From Thalassospira alkalitolerans (lineage in GTDB: Bacteria; Pseudomonadota; Alphaproteobacteria; Rhodospirillales; Thalassospiraceae): DNA of 64,000 nucleotides. How positions within the stretch are numbered: position 1 is the stretch's first letter; each line of letters starts with the position of its first letter. Positions 54,346 through 62,639 of this stretch are shown one piece after another. The position numbers and the translations under genes were made by a program. The stretch is from assembly GCF_002115745.1 (NCBI RefSeq), contig NZ_JFKB01000010.1, positions 1-64,000 of the forward strand, read 5' to 3'. The notes under the pieces were generated by a model. The model made no database searches and was not told where the DNA came from. It worked only from the letters and a program-made list of their open reading frames with translations.

Positions 54346-54768
54346 TTATTGACAGTTGGTTTCGTATTTACCATCTGTGCCTTTGGCCGAGGACACCGTA
54401 CAACTGGCGGTAACACTGCCAGATGCCGAAACGATATTAAGCTTGATTTCGGCACTGTCCGCGCCATTGGACCACCAGATCGTTCCGGCGGAATCCGAAC
54501 CTGAAAGGTTCAGATACGGGGTCGCCCCCTTCACTGCGGCAACAATCTGATCATTATCAGCATTGGTAAGGGCAGTCCGTACCGTCACCGCCGCTGTGTC
54601 AGGCGACTTTTCGTTCCATTGGGAAGATGACAGCGGCACATCACTTGGGCCCATGACTTCGGCCTGTGCGATGTGGGTTCCACCAATCATCAACACACCA
54701 AGAACAAGAATGGAAAGCAGACCATGACATGCTCTGCCCGTCCATCCGGATAGTTTAGAAGTCTTCAC
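54346..54768 (-). CDS. Small secreted protein of unknown function
   Basis: From a GTG at 54768 the product has 140 residues with a basic N-terminus, a hydrophobic core LLSILVLGVLMIGG and a signal-peptidase-like site near HIAQAEVM. The mature part is Ser/Thr/Asp-rich with WWSNGADSAEIKLNIVSASG and two Cys residues near the end (ASCTVSS and ETNCQ) that could form a disulphide. AAGGAG sits 7 nt before the GTG and decides the start; the frame is open upstream to 54810. No family is recognised. It lies between the aminotransferase gene and uehA on the minus strand, after a uehA terminator, so co-transcription is unlikely. Confidence 0.6.
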   Translation of the reverse strand: MKTSKLSGWTGRACHGLLSILVLGVLMIGGTHIAQAEVMGPSDVPLSSSQWNEKSPDTAAVTVRTALTNADNDQIVAAVKGATPYLNLSGSDSAGTIWWSNGADSAEIKLNIVSASGSVTASCTVSSAKGTDGKYETNCQ

Positions 54769-54933
54769 GGGAATCTCCTTCTTCAAGAGAGTATCGAAAA
54801 CGCCAACCAACCAGGCTTTACAGATGCAAAAACACCCGCTGTTTCACAAGGTTGATTGGCTTCCAAATTGACGCCCTGTTCTGTGTGTTGTGATATGCAT
54901 GACCCAACCGCATCAAGGCTTCCCGCCCAAAAG

Positions 54934-54967
54934 AAAACCCCGGCAAGGCACACCTTGCAGGGGTTTT
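54934..54967 (-). terminator. Terminator after uehA
   Basis: AAAACCCC-g-GCAAGG and CCTTGC-a-GGGGTTTT pair over 14 bp with one mismatch and a 4-nt loop; A/T tracts flank it. It lies 37 bp past the uehA stop and separates uehA from the small secreted protein gene. Confidence 0.88.
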
Positions 54968-55003
54968 CTGTCTCTCACATGCCCAAAAGCACGCAATCTA
55001 AAA

Positions 55004-56023
55004 TTACATCGAAGTCCCGAACTCTTTACGCAAAGCTTTCAGCACCTCAGCCGTATCACCACCGACTTCTTTGATAAGGCTATCACCAATACCAGCCGAT
55101 GCCTTTTTAAACGCGGCACGCTGTTCGTCGCTCAAACGGATGACTTTGATATCCGGTTTGGCTTCCTGAATCCGTGCAAGGGCGGCGGAATTTGCTTTTT
55201 CCTGGGCTTCATAAATGAAACCATCCAGCTCGGCTTTCACATCCGCCAACAGTTTTTTACGATCATCTGACAGGCCGTCATAGAACCCGGCATTTGATAC
55301 GATCGTGGTAGTGTATTGCTGCTGACCGGCATAAATCAGGTAATCGGTAACTTCGTAGAATTTTGCACTTTCAATGAAGAAGATCGGGTTGACCTGTGCG
55401 TCAATCACGCTGGTCTGAAGGCCCGAATAAACTTCACCCCATGGCAAGGCCACCGGATCCGCACCGAAAGCCTCATAGCTTTCAATCAGGATCGGCGAGG
55501 TCATCACACGGAATTTCACACCATCAAATTCGGACGGTTGGGTAACCGGTTTTTTGGTCGTCCAAACCATCTCGCCTTCTGGATACATGGTATAAAGTTT
55601 AAGCCCCTTGGACTCAAAATCCTTGGCCATACCATCATAAATCGTCGGGCTGCTTGACAGAACTTCCTTGTTTACCGCGTTATCTTGCGACAGCAGGTAA
55701 GGAACACCGAAGACCTGAATTTCAGGAACGAACGTCCCAAGATGGCCCGGCGACGCATTCGAGAATTGAACCGCACCCGCAGCAGTCAGTTCGGTAATAT
55801 CGTTTTCAGTACCCAACTGGCCATAGGTGTAGATCGTAACTTCGACCTCACCATTGGTCTTTTCCTCGACCAGGCGCTTGAATTCCTGTGCATACAGGTC
55901 CTGTACATCGCCCGGGCTTTCTTCATGCGCGAATTTCCATTCTTCGGCGTGGGCGGCTGTCCCGGCAACCGCAAAAATTGCGGCAGCAGACAGGGTTGCC
56001 TTGAAGAGCTTGTTCAAACTCAT
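55004..56023 (-). CDS. uehA: UehA, TRAP-type ectoine/hydroxyectoine substrate-binding protein
   Basis: This 339-residue periplasmic DctP-family protein has a signal peptide to about residue 26 (cleavage after AHA). The mature part begins EEWKFAHEESPGDVQD. VKFRVMTSPILIESYEAFGA and DAQVNPIFFIESAKFYEV carry the Arg and Asn/aromatic residues that bind the ligand in UehA/TeaA proteins. It delivers ectoines to the UehB-UehC membrane pair. It is transcribed away from enuR, uehB and uehC, whereas known uehABC genes usually sit in one operon. A 39-bp dyad and a TATAAT -10 precede it, and a strong terminator follows. Confidence 0.9.
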   Translation of the reverse strand: MSLNKLFKATLSAAAIFAVAGTAAHAEEWKFAHEESPGDVQDLYAQEFKRLVEEKTNGEVEVTIYTYGQLGTENDITELTAAGAVQFSNASPGHLGTFVPEIQVFGVPYLLSQDNAVNKEVLSSSPTIYDGMAKDFESKGLKLYTMYPEGEMVWTTKKPVTQPSEFDGVKFRVMTSPILIESYEAFGADPVALPWGEVYSGLQTSVIDAQVNPIFFIESAKFYEVTDYLIYAGQQQYTTTIVSNAGFYDGLSDDRKKLLADVKAELDGFIYEAQEKANSAALARIQEAKPDIKVIRLSDEQRAAFKKASAGIGDSLIKEVGGDTAEVLKALRKEFGTSM

Positions 56024-56091
56024 ATCGAAGTCTCCCTTATTATGCCGCGACGACCGGGAATAACCCTAGATCGGCGGCGATTGGTTGGCAC

Positions 56092-56097
56092 ATTATA
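56092..56097 (-). promoter_or_regulatory. Candidate uehA -10 element
   Basis: On the minus strand the sequence reads a perfect TATAAT, 68 bp before the uehA ATG. At 17-bp spacing upstream the hexamer is CAAAAC, a poor -35, which suggests dependence on an activator or on relief of repression. A separate TGTCATGA half-site overlaps the region just upstream (56098-56105). Confidence 0.5.
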
Positions 56098-56137
56098 TGT
56101 CATGAACGCGCAAAGTTTTGAAATGTTCCTGCATCAG

Positions 56138-56176
56138 GTCAATGTTAGTTTTGTATCATGACAAAATAACATTGAC
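56138..56176. promoter_or_regulatory. 39-bp dyad operator in the uehA/enuR gap (likely EnuR site)
   Basis: The arms GTCAATGTTA-g-TTTTG and CAAAATAACATTGAC are inverted repeats with a single extra base, around TATCATGA. The 18-bp inner core TTTTGTATCATGACAAAA (56149-56166) recurs with one change just after enuR at 57640. It lies about 41 bp upstream of the uehA -10 and 65 bp upstream of the enuR start, so one bound regulator could control both directions. Binding by EnuR is inferred from position and repetition. Confidence 0.65.
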
Positions 56177-56240
56177 GTCTACACATTTACCCCCAGGTCA
56201 TGTTAGGCTTCTGAAAAATCCAAGGGTGGAAATCAGTAAA

Positions 56241-57638
56241 ATGTGGTTGCCAAATATTGACCTGAGTGGAGACACCGGGCCGAAATACAAGGCTTTGGTC
56301 GAAGCGATCATCACCGATATTGAGGCCGGACGCCTGCGGCACGACGTTCGCATGCCCACCCATCGCGAACTGGCCTATCGTCTGCATGTCAGCGTCCAGA
56401 CCGTCAGTGCCGCCTATAAGGAAGTCGAACGTCAAGGATACCTTCGATCCGAACGTCGGCGTGGTACATTCGTTCAGGCCCGTATAACTGACCGGGCATC
56501 ATCCTTTATCCTTGATAACCGCCAGCCCGATCTGATTGATCTGTCAATTGTACGCACCGCTTATACCGATTTCCACAATGACCTGTCTCGTCAGATGCAT
56601 GCCAAGCTTGCCGAAGAAACCCACCACAATTGGATGGAAAGCTGCCGCCCGGTCGCCGGCTTTGAATATCACCGCGAAATCGGCGGGAAATGGCTAGAGT
56701 CGATGGGAATTTTCGCAAACCTTCCCAACATCCTGATTACCAATGGCGCGGCACAGGGCATTTTTACCGCCCTTGCAACCGTCGTCCAACCCGATGATGT
56801 CGTCCTGACGGAAAGCCTGACGGATCATGGCGTCATCGGCACCGCCAGCATCCTGCGGTTCAAACTGGGGGCCCTTCCAACCGATGATGAAGGCATCCTG
56901 CCCGATGCGTTTGAACGTGAATGCCGTGCGCGCCATATCCGGGCACTGGTCGTAACCCCGATCTATACTAATCCAACTAACTGCCTGATGGGACTGGAAC
57001 GGCGAAAACGAATCGCCGAGATCGCCGAACATTATGGCGTCTACGTCATCGAGGATGATGTCTATCGCCCGTTACTGGAACAAAACCTGCCGCCGATCAC
57101 AAGCTTCCTGCCGCGTCTGGGTTTCCATGTTTCCAGCCTGACCAAGATTGTCATGCCGGGGCTTCGCACCGGCTTTCTGGTCGTGCCAAAACATCTTTCA
57201 ATCCGGGCAAGCAGCGTATTGCGCGTTACCGGCTGGATGGGTACCCCCCTTATGGCCGAGATCGGTGCGCGCTGGATTGCCGATGGCACTGTCGATCAGG
57301 CTGTCACGGTTCAGCGTGCCCTGATGCGTGAACGCCAAACCCTTGTAGCCGAGGTTCTGGGCGACGCCGTGGTCCGTCATCACCCAACGTCGCTAAGTGC
57401 CTGGGTACGCATTCCACAGCACTGGCAGGAAGAATGGTTTGCCTCTGAACTCAGGAAAAACGGGGTTGCAGTAACCATTTCTGATCCCTTTATGACGGTC
57501 AAGGTCCCCCGCCCCAACGCCATTCGCATCTGCATTGGCGGCGCGGTTGATACCCCGTCATTGCATCATGGATTGATGCAAATTCGTCATACAATGGATC
57601 AGATGCCTGGTGTGCATGCCTTCGACGTTATGTATTGA
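56241..57638 (+). CDS. enuR: EnuR, MocR/GntR-type regulator of ectoine utilisation
   Basis: This 465-residue protein has a GntR winged helix (about 1-80; VRMPTHRELAYRLHVSVQTVSAAYKEVERQGYL) joined to an aminotransferase-fold effector domain. The PLP-binding lysine in SSLTKIVMPGLRTG is residue 302 when counted from the ATG at 56241, the same number as reported for EnuR of Ruegeria pomeroyi. EnuR represses ectoine genes and is released by ectoine-derived N-acetyl-diaminobutyrate or diaminobutyrate, the ligands reacting with PLP. The frame extends upstream to 56118, through the operator and into the promoter region, so the later ATG is preferred. It is divergent from uehA and upstream of uehB. 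Confidence 0.93.
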   Translation: MWLPNIDLSGDTGPKYKALVEAIITDIEAGRLRHDVRMPTHRELAYRLHVSVQTVSAAYKEVERQGYLRSERRRGTFVQARITDRASSFILDNRQPDLIDLSIVRTAYTDFHNDLSRQMHAKLAEETHHNWMESCRPVAGFEYHREIGGKWLESMGIFANLPNILITNGAAQGIFTALATVVQPDDVVLTESLTDHGVIGTASILRFKLGALPTDDEGILPDAFERECRARHIRALVVTPIYTNPTNCLMGLERRKRIAEIAEHYGVYVIEDDVYRPLLEQNLPPITSFLPRLGFHVSSLTKIVMPGLRTGFLVVPKHLSIRASSVLRVTGWMGTPLMAEIGARWIADGTVDQAVTVQRALMRERQTLVAEVLGDAVVRHHPTSLSAWVRIPQHWQEEWFASELRKNGVAVTISDPFMTVKVPRPNAIRICIGGAVDTPSLHHGLMQIRHTMDQMPGVHAFDVMY

Positions 57639-57639
57639 T

Positions 57640-57657
57640 TTTTGTGTCATGACAAAA
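57640..57657. promoter_or_regulatory. Second copy of the 18-bp operator core between enuR and uehB
   Basis: TTTTGTGTCATGACAAAA differs at one position from the core upstream of uehA/enuR. It starts two bases past the enuR stop codon, 139 bp before uehB. An extra A/T on each side extends the symmetry. It probably marks a separate, EnuR-controlled promoter for the uehBC-eut genes. Confidence 0.6.
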
Positions 57658-57795
57658 ATCTGATTGAACCGTTACAAACCGTTTTTATTCTGACTGTCTG
57701 GCGCGAAGCGACGAACGACAAAAAGTGTGGGAGGGAACCATCAACCGCACACAACGTTCAACAAGAATGTCTCGCACGCGCATCATGGAGGTCGT

Positions 57796-58380
57796 ATGTC
57801 AGAGTCAACCGGGGAGGCCCCCACGCCGAATGGCGGGGTACTAGCGGTATTAAAACGCCTTGATGACGGTTTGTCCCTCGTCGAGCGTCAATTACTGGGC
57901 TGGAGCATTGTGCTCATGGCTGTCAACACAGTCGCCAATGTGATCATGCGTCTGGGTTTCAGTTCGAGCATCTTTTTCTCAGAAGAACTCAATCAGTTCC
58001 TAATCATTCTTGTCACATTTGTCGGAATCAGCGAGGCGGCCCGCATGGGGCGCCATATCCGGATGTCGGCGTTTACCGATATGCTTGGCCCTAAATCGAG
58101 CAAAGTGATGATGATCATCATTACGCTTGGCACGGCAGCTCTTCTGTTTCTTCTGGCGTGGTATTCAATCGGTTATGTATCATCCCTGATCCAGTCCAAT
58201 CGCTTAACTCCGGCTCTTCGCATTCCCTATTACTTTACCGTCCTCATCGTGCCCTTTGGCCTTACGGTCACGGGCATTCAGTTCGTATTTGCAGCAGCAA
58301 CGAACATCTTCAAACCGGGGACGCATCTGTCGTACCAGGTAGAAGATACGTTTTCTGATGCCGACGATCATCATTTGTAA
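57796..58380 (+). CDS. uehB: UehB, TRAP transporter small membrane subunit
   Basis: This 194-residue DctQ-type protein has four membrane helices (about 38-58, 68-85, 105-128 and 147-170) and a soluble N-terminal stretch. LNQFLIILVTFVGISEAARMGRHIRM is the DctQ hallmark. It pairs with the large subunit encoded 12 bp downstream. The ATG at 57796 has GGAGG 6 nt upstream. The sodium-driven TRAP complex would carry ectoine and hydroxyectoine bound by UehA. Confidence 0.9.
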   Translation: MSESTGEAPTPNGGVLAVLKRLDDGLSLVERQLLGWSIVLMAVNTVANVIMRLGFSSSIFFSEELNQFLIILVTFVGISEAARMGRHIRMSAFTDMLGPKSSKVMMIIITLGTAALLFLLAWYSIGYVSSLIQSNRLTPALRIPYYFTVLIVPFGLTVTGIQFVFAAATNIFKPGTHLSYQVEDTFSDADDHHL

Positions 58381-58392
58381 GGGGGGCGGAAA

Positions 58393-59676
58393 ATGGATCT
58401 TGGAACCACAATTCTTCTGGTGATGCTTGTTTTACTTGTCCTTGGCTTCCCGATGATGGTGCCACTGACAACCGCCAGTGTCGTTGCTTTTACCTTTTTC
58501 ATGCCGATTGACCCGAAAATCCTGATCCAACAGATGGTGACGGGGATTAGTCCGGTGGCCCTGATTGCGGTGCCGATGTTTATCTTTGCCGCTGATATCG
58601 TGACAAAGGGGCATACTGCCAACCGCCTGATTGACGTTGCAATGACCTTTGTCGGCCATATGCGCGGCGGCCTTGCGGTTACAACCGCCCTTGGCTGTAC
58701 TCTATTTGGGGCGGTATCCGGTTCGACACAGGCCACCGTCGTTGCCATGGGCGGGCCATTGCGCCCCAAAATGCTACAAGCCGGTTATAAAGACAGCTTT
58801 GTCATGGCGTTGATTATCAATGCCAGCGACATCGCCTTTCTGATTCCGCCTTCAATTGGCATGATCGTATTTGGCGTGGTCGGCAAAGTCTCGATCGGGG
58901 AACTGTTTCTGGCCGGGATTGGACCAGGCATCCTGATCCTGATCATGTTTTCGGCCTACAGCATGTATTACGCCAAAGTTAATAACATCCCGACCATCCC
59001 ACGGATGAGCTGGTTAGAACGCGGCAAGGCCATCATCAACGCTGGCCCCGCAATCATGTTCCCGGTTCTGATTGTTGGTGGCATCTATCTGGGTTGGGTA
59101 AGCCCAACCGAAGTCGCGGCGGTTTCCGTGGTTTATGCCATCATTCTTGAAGTGCTGATTTTCAAGTCCGTAAAATGGTCAGAACTTCTGGAAGTTGCGC
59201 GTTCCACCGGCCTGATCACCGCAGTAGTATTCATCTTGGTCGGGGCTGGCACGACATTCTCGTTCGTGATTTCCTTTGCCCAAATCCCTCAGCACGTCAT
59301 TGCCGCACTAGGGCTGGAGGACGCGAACAGTTATCTTATTCTGGCCGCCATCTGCATCGCGTTCTTTATTGGCTGTATGTTTGTCGATCCGATTGTCGTG
59401 ATTTTGGTTCTGACACCGATCTTTATGCCGCTGGTCCGTGATGCCGGTCTTGATCCGGTTCTGGTGGGCACGCTTGTCACCCTTCAGGTTGCCATCGGAT
59501 CGGCCACCCCCCCATTCGGGTGTGATATCTTTACGGCCATCGCAATCTTCAGACGACCTTATTACGAGGTCATCCGAGGAACACCACCCTTTATCTTCAT
59601 GCTTCTGCTGGCAGCCGTGATCCTGATCCTTGTGCCACAGATTGCACTGTTCCTGCCTAATCTGGCCTTTCATTAA
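58393..59676 (+). CDS. uehC: UehC, TRAP transporter large membrane subunit
   Basis: This 427-residue DctM-type permease has about 12 membrane segments, an early LVLGFPMMVPL, the TAVSG-like loop GCTLFGAVSGSTQATVVAMGG and late VLTPIFMPLVRDAGLDPV. It forms the ion-driven path of the ectoine TRAP transporter with UehB. GGGGGGCGG stands just before the ATG. The gene is followed by 119 bp containing a hairpin and then eutA. Confidence 0.93.
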   Translation: MDLGTTILLVMLVLLVLGFPMMVPLTTASVVAFTFFMPIDPKILIQQMVTGISPVALIAVPMFIFAADIVTKGHTANRLIDVAMTFVGHMRGGLAVTTALGCTLFGAVSGSTQATVVAMGGPLRPKMLQAGYKDSFVMALIINASDIAFLIPPSIGMIVFGVVGKVSIGELFLAGIGPGILILIMFSAYSMYYAKVNNIPTIPRMSWLERGKAIINAGPAIMFPVLIVGGIYLGWVSPTEVAAVSVVYAIILEVLIFKSVKWSELLEVARSTGLITAVVFILVGAGTTFSFVISFAQIPQHVIAALGLEDANSYLILAAICIAFFIGCMFVDPIVVILVLTPIFMPLVRDAGLDPVLVGTLVTLQVAIGSATPPFGCDIFTAIAIFRRPYYEVIRGTPPFIFMLLLAAVILILVPQIALFLPNLAFH

Positions 59677-59751
59677 GACCCGACGGGCACATAGAGAACC
59701 AAAAACCGCCACCACCGGCAAGCCGGTACGACCAAACCACATACTAAACAA

Positions 59752-59777
59752 GGGGTACGGGCATTTTGCCCGACCCC
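59752..59777 (+). promoter_or_regulatory. Hairpin just before the eutA ribosome site
   Basis: GGGGT-a-CGGGCA and TGCCCGACCCC pair over 11 bp with one bulged A and a 3-nt TTT loop. It ends 3 bp before the AAGGAG of eutA. It may stabilise or separate the transporter and catabolic parts of the mRNA. No T-run follows, so it is not a standard terminator. Confidence 0.5.
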
Positions 59778-59795
59778 GCCAAGGAGTTCAGGACG

Positions 59796-60581
59796 ATGTC
59801 CGTTGCCCCCGCGGTCACGCCAGAGCCGGTAGACCTTTCTTATTTACCCGATCCAATCGCGCCTGCCGGGCGGATCGGGTTGATCACGCTTGCCACCGAT
59901 TTCAACAGCGAGGACGATCTGCGCCGCATCATCCCGGGTGATGTCGGCCTGTTCACCACGCGAATTGAAAATGCCAATCCGGTTACAGTCGAAAACCTGC
60001 GCACCATGGCCGATGACTTGCCGCGCGCCGCCCGCACCCTTTTACCCGGGTACGGCGTTGATGTTGCGATTTTTGGCTGCACATCCGGAACGGCGGTTAA
60101 TGGGTCAGACAAGATCGAACAGCTAATCCATCAGGGAATGCCCGGCGTTGCTGTCACCAATCCCTTGCTGGCATCCGATATCGCATTACGAACAATCGGG
60201 GCGCAAAAAATTGCCGTCGTCACCCCCTATATTGCTGATGTCACACAATCTGTGGCCGATCAGTTGATAGCACGCGGATTTACGGTAACGCGCCTGCTGG
60301 GCTTCGGGTTGGACAGGGATCTGGATATGACCGCCCTGCCACCAGATGCATTATTGGCAGCAGCCTTACAGGCCAACAGCCCCGATGCAGATGCCGTGTT
60401 TATTTCGTGCACCGCAATCCGGGCGGCTGAAATTGCCGAACGCGCCGAAAAACTTCTGGGCAAACCGGTGATCACCAGCAATCAGGCCCTGATCTGGCAC
60501 GCGCTGCATCTGATGAAATACGACAAACCGGTCACAGGGTTCGGAACCCTGTTCGACCATGCCCCGCAAACACTGTCATGA
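59796..60581 (+). CDS. eutA: EutA, Asp/Glu racemase-like protein of hydroxyectoine catabolism
   Basis: This 261-residue protein is of the Asp/Glu/hydantoin racemase and arylmalonate decarboxylase type. Its two catalytic-type cysteines are Cys95 in FGCTSGTAVNG and Cys205 in FISCTAIRAAEI. EutA works with EutB and EutC to turn hydroxyectoine into ectoine; its exact step is thought to be a stereochemical inversion. The ATG at 59796 follows AAGGAG. It overlaps eutB by 4 nt (ATGA), so the two are translationally coupled. Confidence 0.9.
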   Translation: MSVAPAVTPEPVDLSYLPDPIAPAGRIGLITLATDFNSEDDLRRIIPGDVGLFTTRIENANPVTVENLRTMADDLPRAARTLLPGYGVDVAIFGCTSGTAVNGSDKIEQLIHQGMPGVAVTNPLLASDIALRTIGAQKIAVVTPYIADVTQSVADQLIARGFTVTRLLGFGLDRDLDMTALPPDALLAAALQANSPDADAVFISCTAIRAAEIAERAEKLLGKPVITSNQALIWHALHLMKYDKPVTGFGTLFDHAPQTLS

Positions 60582-61582
60582 TCGAGGTTGCCATGAAGGA
60601 ACCCATCACACTTGGTGATGTGCTTTCTGCCCGCAAAACCATCTCGGGCCACGTGATCCATACGCCATTGCGCCCATCCGCCAGTCTGACGGATAGGATT
60701 GGATCACCCGTTTGGCTTAAATGCGAACAGCACCAATATACCGGCAGCTTTAAATTGCGCGGGGCGGCCAATGCCGTTCTGAAGCTGTCACCTGAACAAA
60801 AGCAAAAAGGTGTCGTTGGCGTATCAACAGGCAACTACGGTCGGGCACTGGCCTATGCGGCGCGCAATGCCGGGGTGCGGGCCGTCATCTGCATGTCGGA
60901 ACTGGTGCCCAAAAACAAGGTCGATGGTATCCGCGCCCAAGGCGCAGAAATCTGCATTTCCGGCACGTCACAGGACGAAGCCCAAAAAGAAGTCGACCGC
61001 CTGGTCGCTGAACAGGGCATGACCATGCTGCCCCCGTTCGACCATGCAGACATCATCGCCGGTCAAGGCACGCTTGGACTTGAAGTTCTTGAACAACTGC
61101 CCGAAGCCAATACGTTGCTGGTCCCCTTATCAGGTGGCGGGCTTTTGGCGGGGGTGGCACTGACGGCAAAATCGATCAATCCAGCCATTCGGGTTGTCGG
61201 TATTTCGATGGAACGCGGCTGCGCAATGATCACCAGCCTTCAGGAAGGCAAGCCAACGGCGGTCAAGGAATTGCCGACACTCGCCGATAGCCTTGGTGGG
61301 GGGATTGGCGAAAACAACCAATATACATTCGATATGTGCGCTGATCTGGCCGATGACTTTGTACTGGTCAACGAGGCCCAGATCGCAGACGGCATAAGGG
61401 CCGCCTATCACGATGATCAGCAGGTGATCGAAGGATCAGGTGCTGTTGGCATTGCCGCCCTTCGTGCAGGCTTAATCGACAATCCGGGCACCACCGTCGT
61501 CCTGACCACCGGCTGTAATATCGATATGAGCCTGCATAAACGCATTATCGGCGGCGAAGACGTCGACCTGATGGCGGAGTAA
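60578..61582 (+). CDS. eutB: EutB, threonine dehydratase-like enzyme of hydroxyectoine catabolism
   Basis: This 334-residue fold-type II PLP enzyme resembles threonine/serine dehydratase. The PLP Lys59 lies in TGSFKLRGAANA, the phosphate loop in LSGGGLLAG and the late cofactor-binding TTGCNID in the C-terminal part. With EutA and EutC it removes the hydroxyl group from hydroxyectoine. The start at 60578 overlaps the eutA stop; a second ATG at 60593 with GAGG before it is a good alternative. eutC follows after 5 bp. Confidence 0.92.
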   Translation: MIEVAMKEPITLGDVLSARKTISGHVIHTPLRPSASLTDRIGSPVWLKCEQHQYTGSFKLRGAANAVLKLSPEQKQKGVVGVSTGNYGRALAYAARNAGVRAVICMSELVPKNKVDGIRAQGAEICISGTSQDEAQKEVDRLVAEQGMTMLPPFDHADIIAGQGTLGLEVLEQLPEANTLLVPLSGGGLLAGVALTAKSINPAIRVVGISMERGCAMITSLQEGKPTAVKELPTLADSLGGGIGENNQYTFDMCADLADDFVLVNEAQIADGIRAAYHDDQQVIEGSGAVGIAALRAGLIDNPGTTVVLTTGCNIDMSLHKRIIGGEDVDLMAE

Positions 61583-61587
61583 CCCCC

Positions 61588-62580
61588 ATGCCCAAAATCA
61601 GAATTCTGACCGAAAGCGAGCTTCGCAACGTTATTGACCTTGATACCGATGTCATTGCCTGCATTGAAAATGCATTTCTGGCATTGGCAACCAAAGACGT
61701 GCGGATGCCGCCGATCCTGCGGCTTGATATCGACGATTATAACGGCGAAGTCGACGTCAAAACTGCCTATGTCCCGGGGCTGGACAGTTTTGCGATCAAG
61801 ATCAGTCCGGGCTTTTTCGACAATCCGAAGCTTGGCCTGCCATCCGTAAATGGTCTGATGAATTTATTCTCGGCAAAGACTGGCCTGCTCGAAGCGGTCC
61901 TGCTTGATAACGGTTTTCTGACCGATATCCGAACTGCGGCGGCGGGTGGGGTTGCTGCCAAGCATCTGGCACGCAAGGATGCAAAACATGCCGCAATCTT
62001 TGGCGCCGGGGTTCAGGCGACATTACAGCTTAAGGCCCTTAGACTGGTACGCGGCATTACATCAGCCACCATCTGGGCGCGCGACATGGCCAAGGCGGAA
62101 ATCTGTGCCGCGTCCTGCGCCAATGAACTTGGCATTTCGGTAACCGCAACGCCCGATGGCCGGGCTGCGGCGCGGGATGCCGATATTATCGTCACCACTA
62201 CCCCCGCACGCGAACCGGTCCTGTTATCGGACTGGATCAAACCCGGCACCCATATCACCGCCATGGGGTCGGATGCAGAACATAAAAACGAAATCGACCC
62301 GGCCCTGATCGGCCGGGCGGATAACTATGTGTGCGACAGCCTTGCGCAATGCCGAGTTCTTGGCGAACTCCATCACGCTATCAAAGCCAAAATCATTGCC
62401 CAAGACCGCATATTTTCAGAACTCGGTCAGGTCATTGCCGGTTCAGCATCGGGACGTCTTTCCGATGATGCAATTACGGTTGCCGATCTGACTGGTACGG
62501 GTGTCCAGGACACCGCAATAGCCACCCTCGCCCGGACCCGCTGCGACGCAGCAAAGGCCGGGATCGAGATTACATCTTAA
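61588..62580 (+). CDS. eutC: EutC, ornithine cyclodeaminase/mu-crystallin-like enzyme of hydroxyectoine catabolism
   Basis: This 330-residue protein of the ornithine cyclodeaminase/mu-crystallin family has GLLEAVLLDNGFLTDIRTAAAGGVA, the NAD-binding motif HAAIFGAGVQATLQLKAL and the late GTGVQDTAIATLA. It is the NAD-dependent partner of EutA and EutB in converting hydroxyectoine to ectoine. It is 5 bp past eutB and 59 bp before eutD, all on one strand, so they are one operon. Confidence 0.92.
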   Translation: MPKIRILTESELRNVIDLDTDVIACIENAFLALATKDVRMPPILRLDIDDYNGEVDVKTAYVPGLDSFAIKISPGFFDNPKLGLPSVNGLMNLFSAKTGLLEAVLLDNGFLTDIRTAAAGGVAAKHLARKDAKHAAIFGAGVQATLQLKALRLVRGITSATIWARDMAKAEICAASCANELGISVTATPDGRAAARDADIIVTTTPAREPVLLSDWIKPGTHITAMGSDAEHKNEIDPALIGRADNYVCDSLAQCRVLGELHHAIKAKIIAQDRIFSELGQVIAGSASGRLSDDAITVADLTGTGVQDTAIATLARTRCDAAKAGIEITS

Positions 62581-62639
62581 TAACAAAGGGAAACAGGGTC
62601 AGAAAAAACTGAAACCCCGCCTTTTTTTGGAGGCCTGCG

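Noticed and set aside
56118-56240. Longer EnuR starting at 56118
   Set aside because: The extension would translate the operator dyad, and the known regulator start and Lys302 numbering agree with the ATG at 56241.
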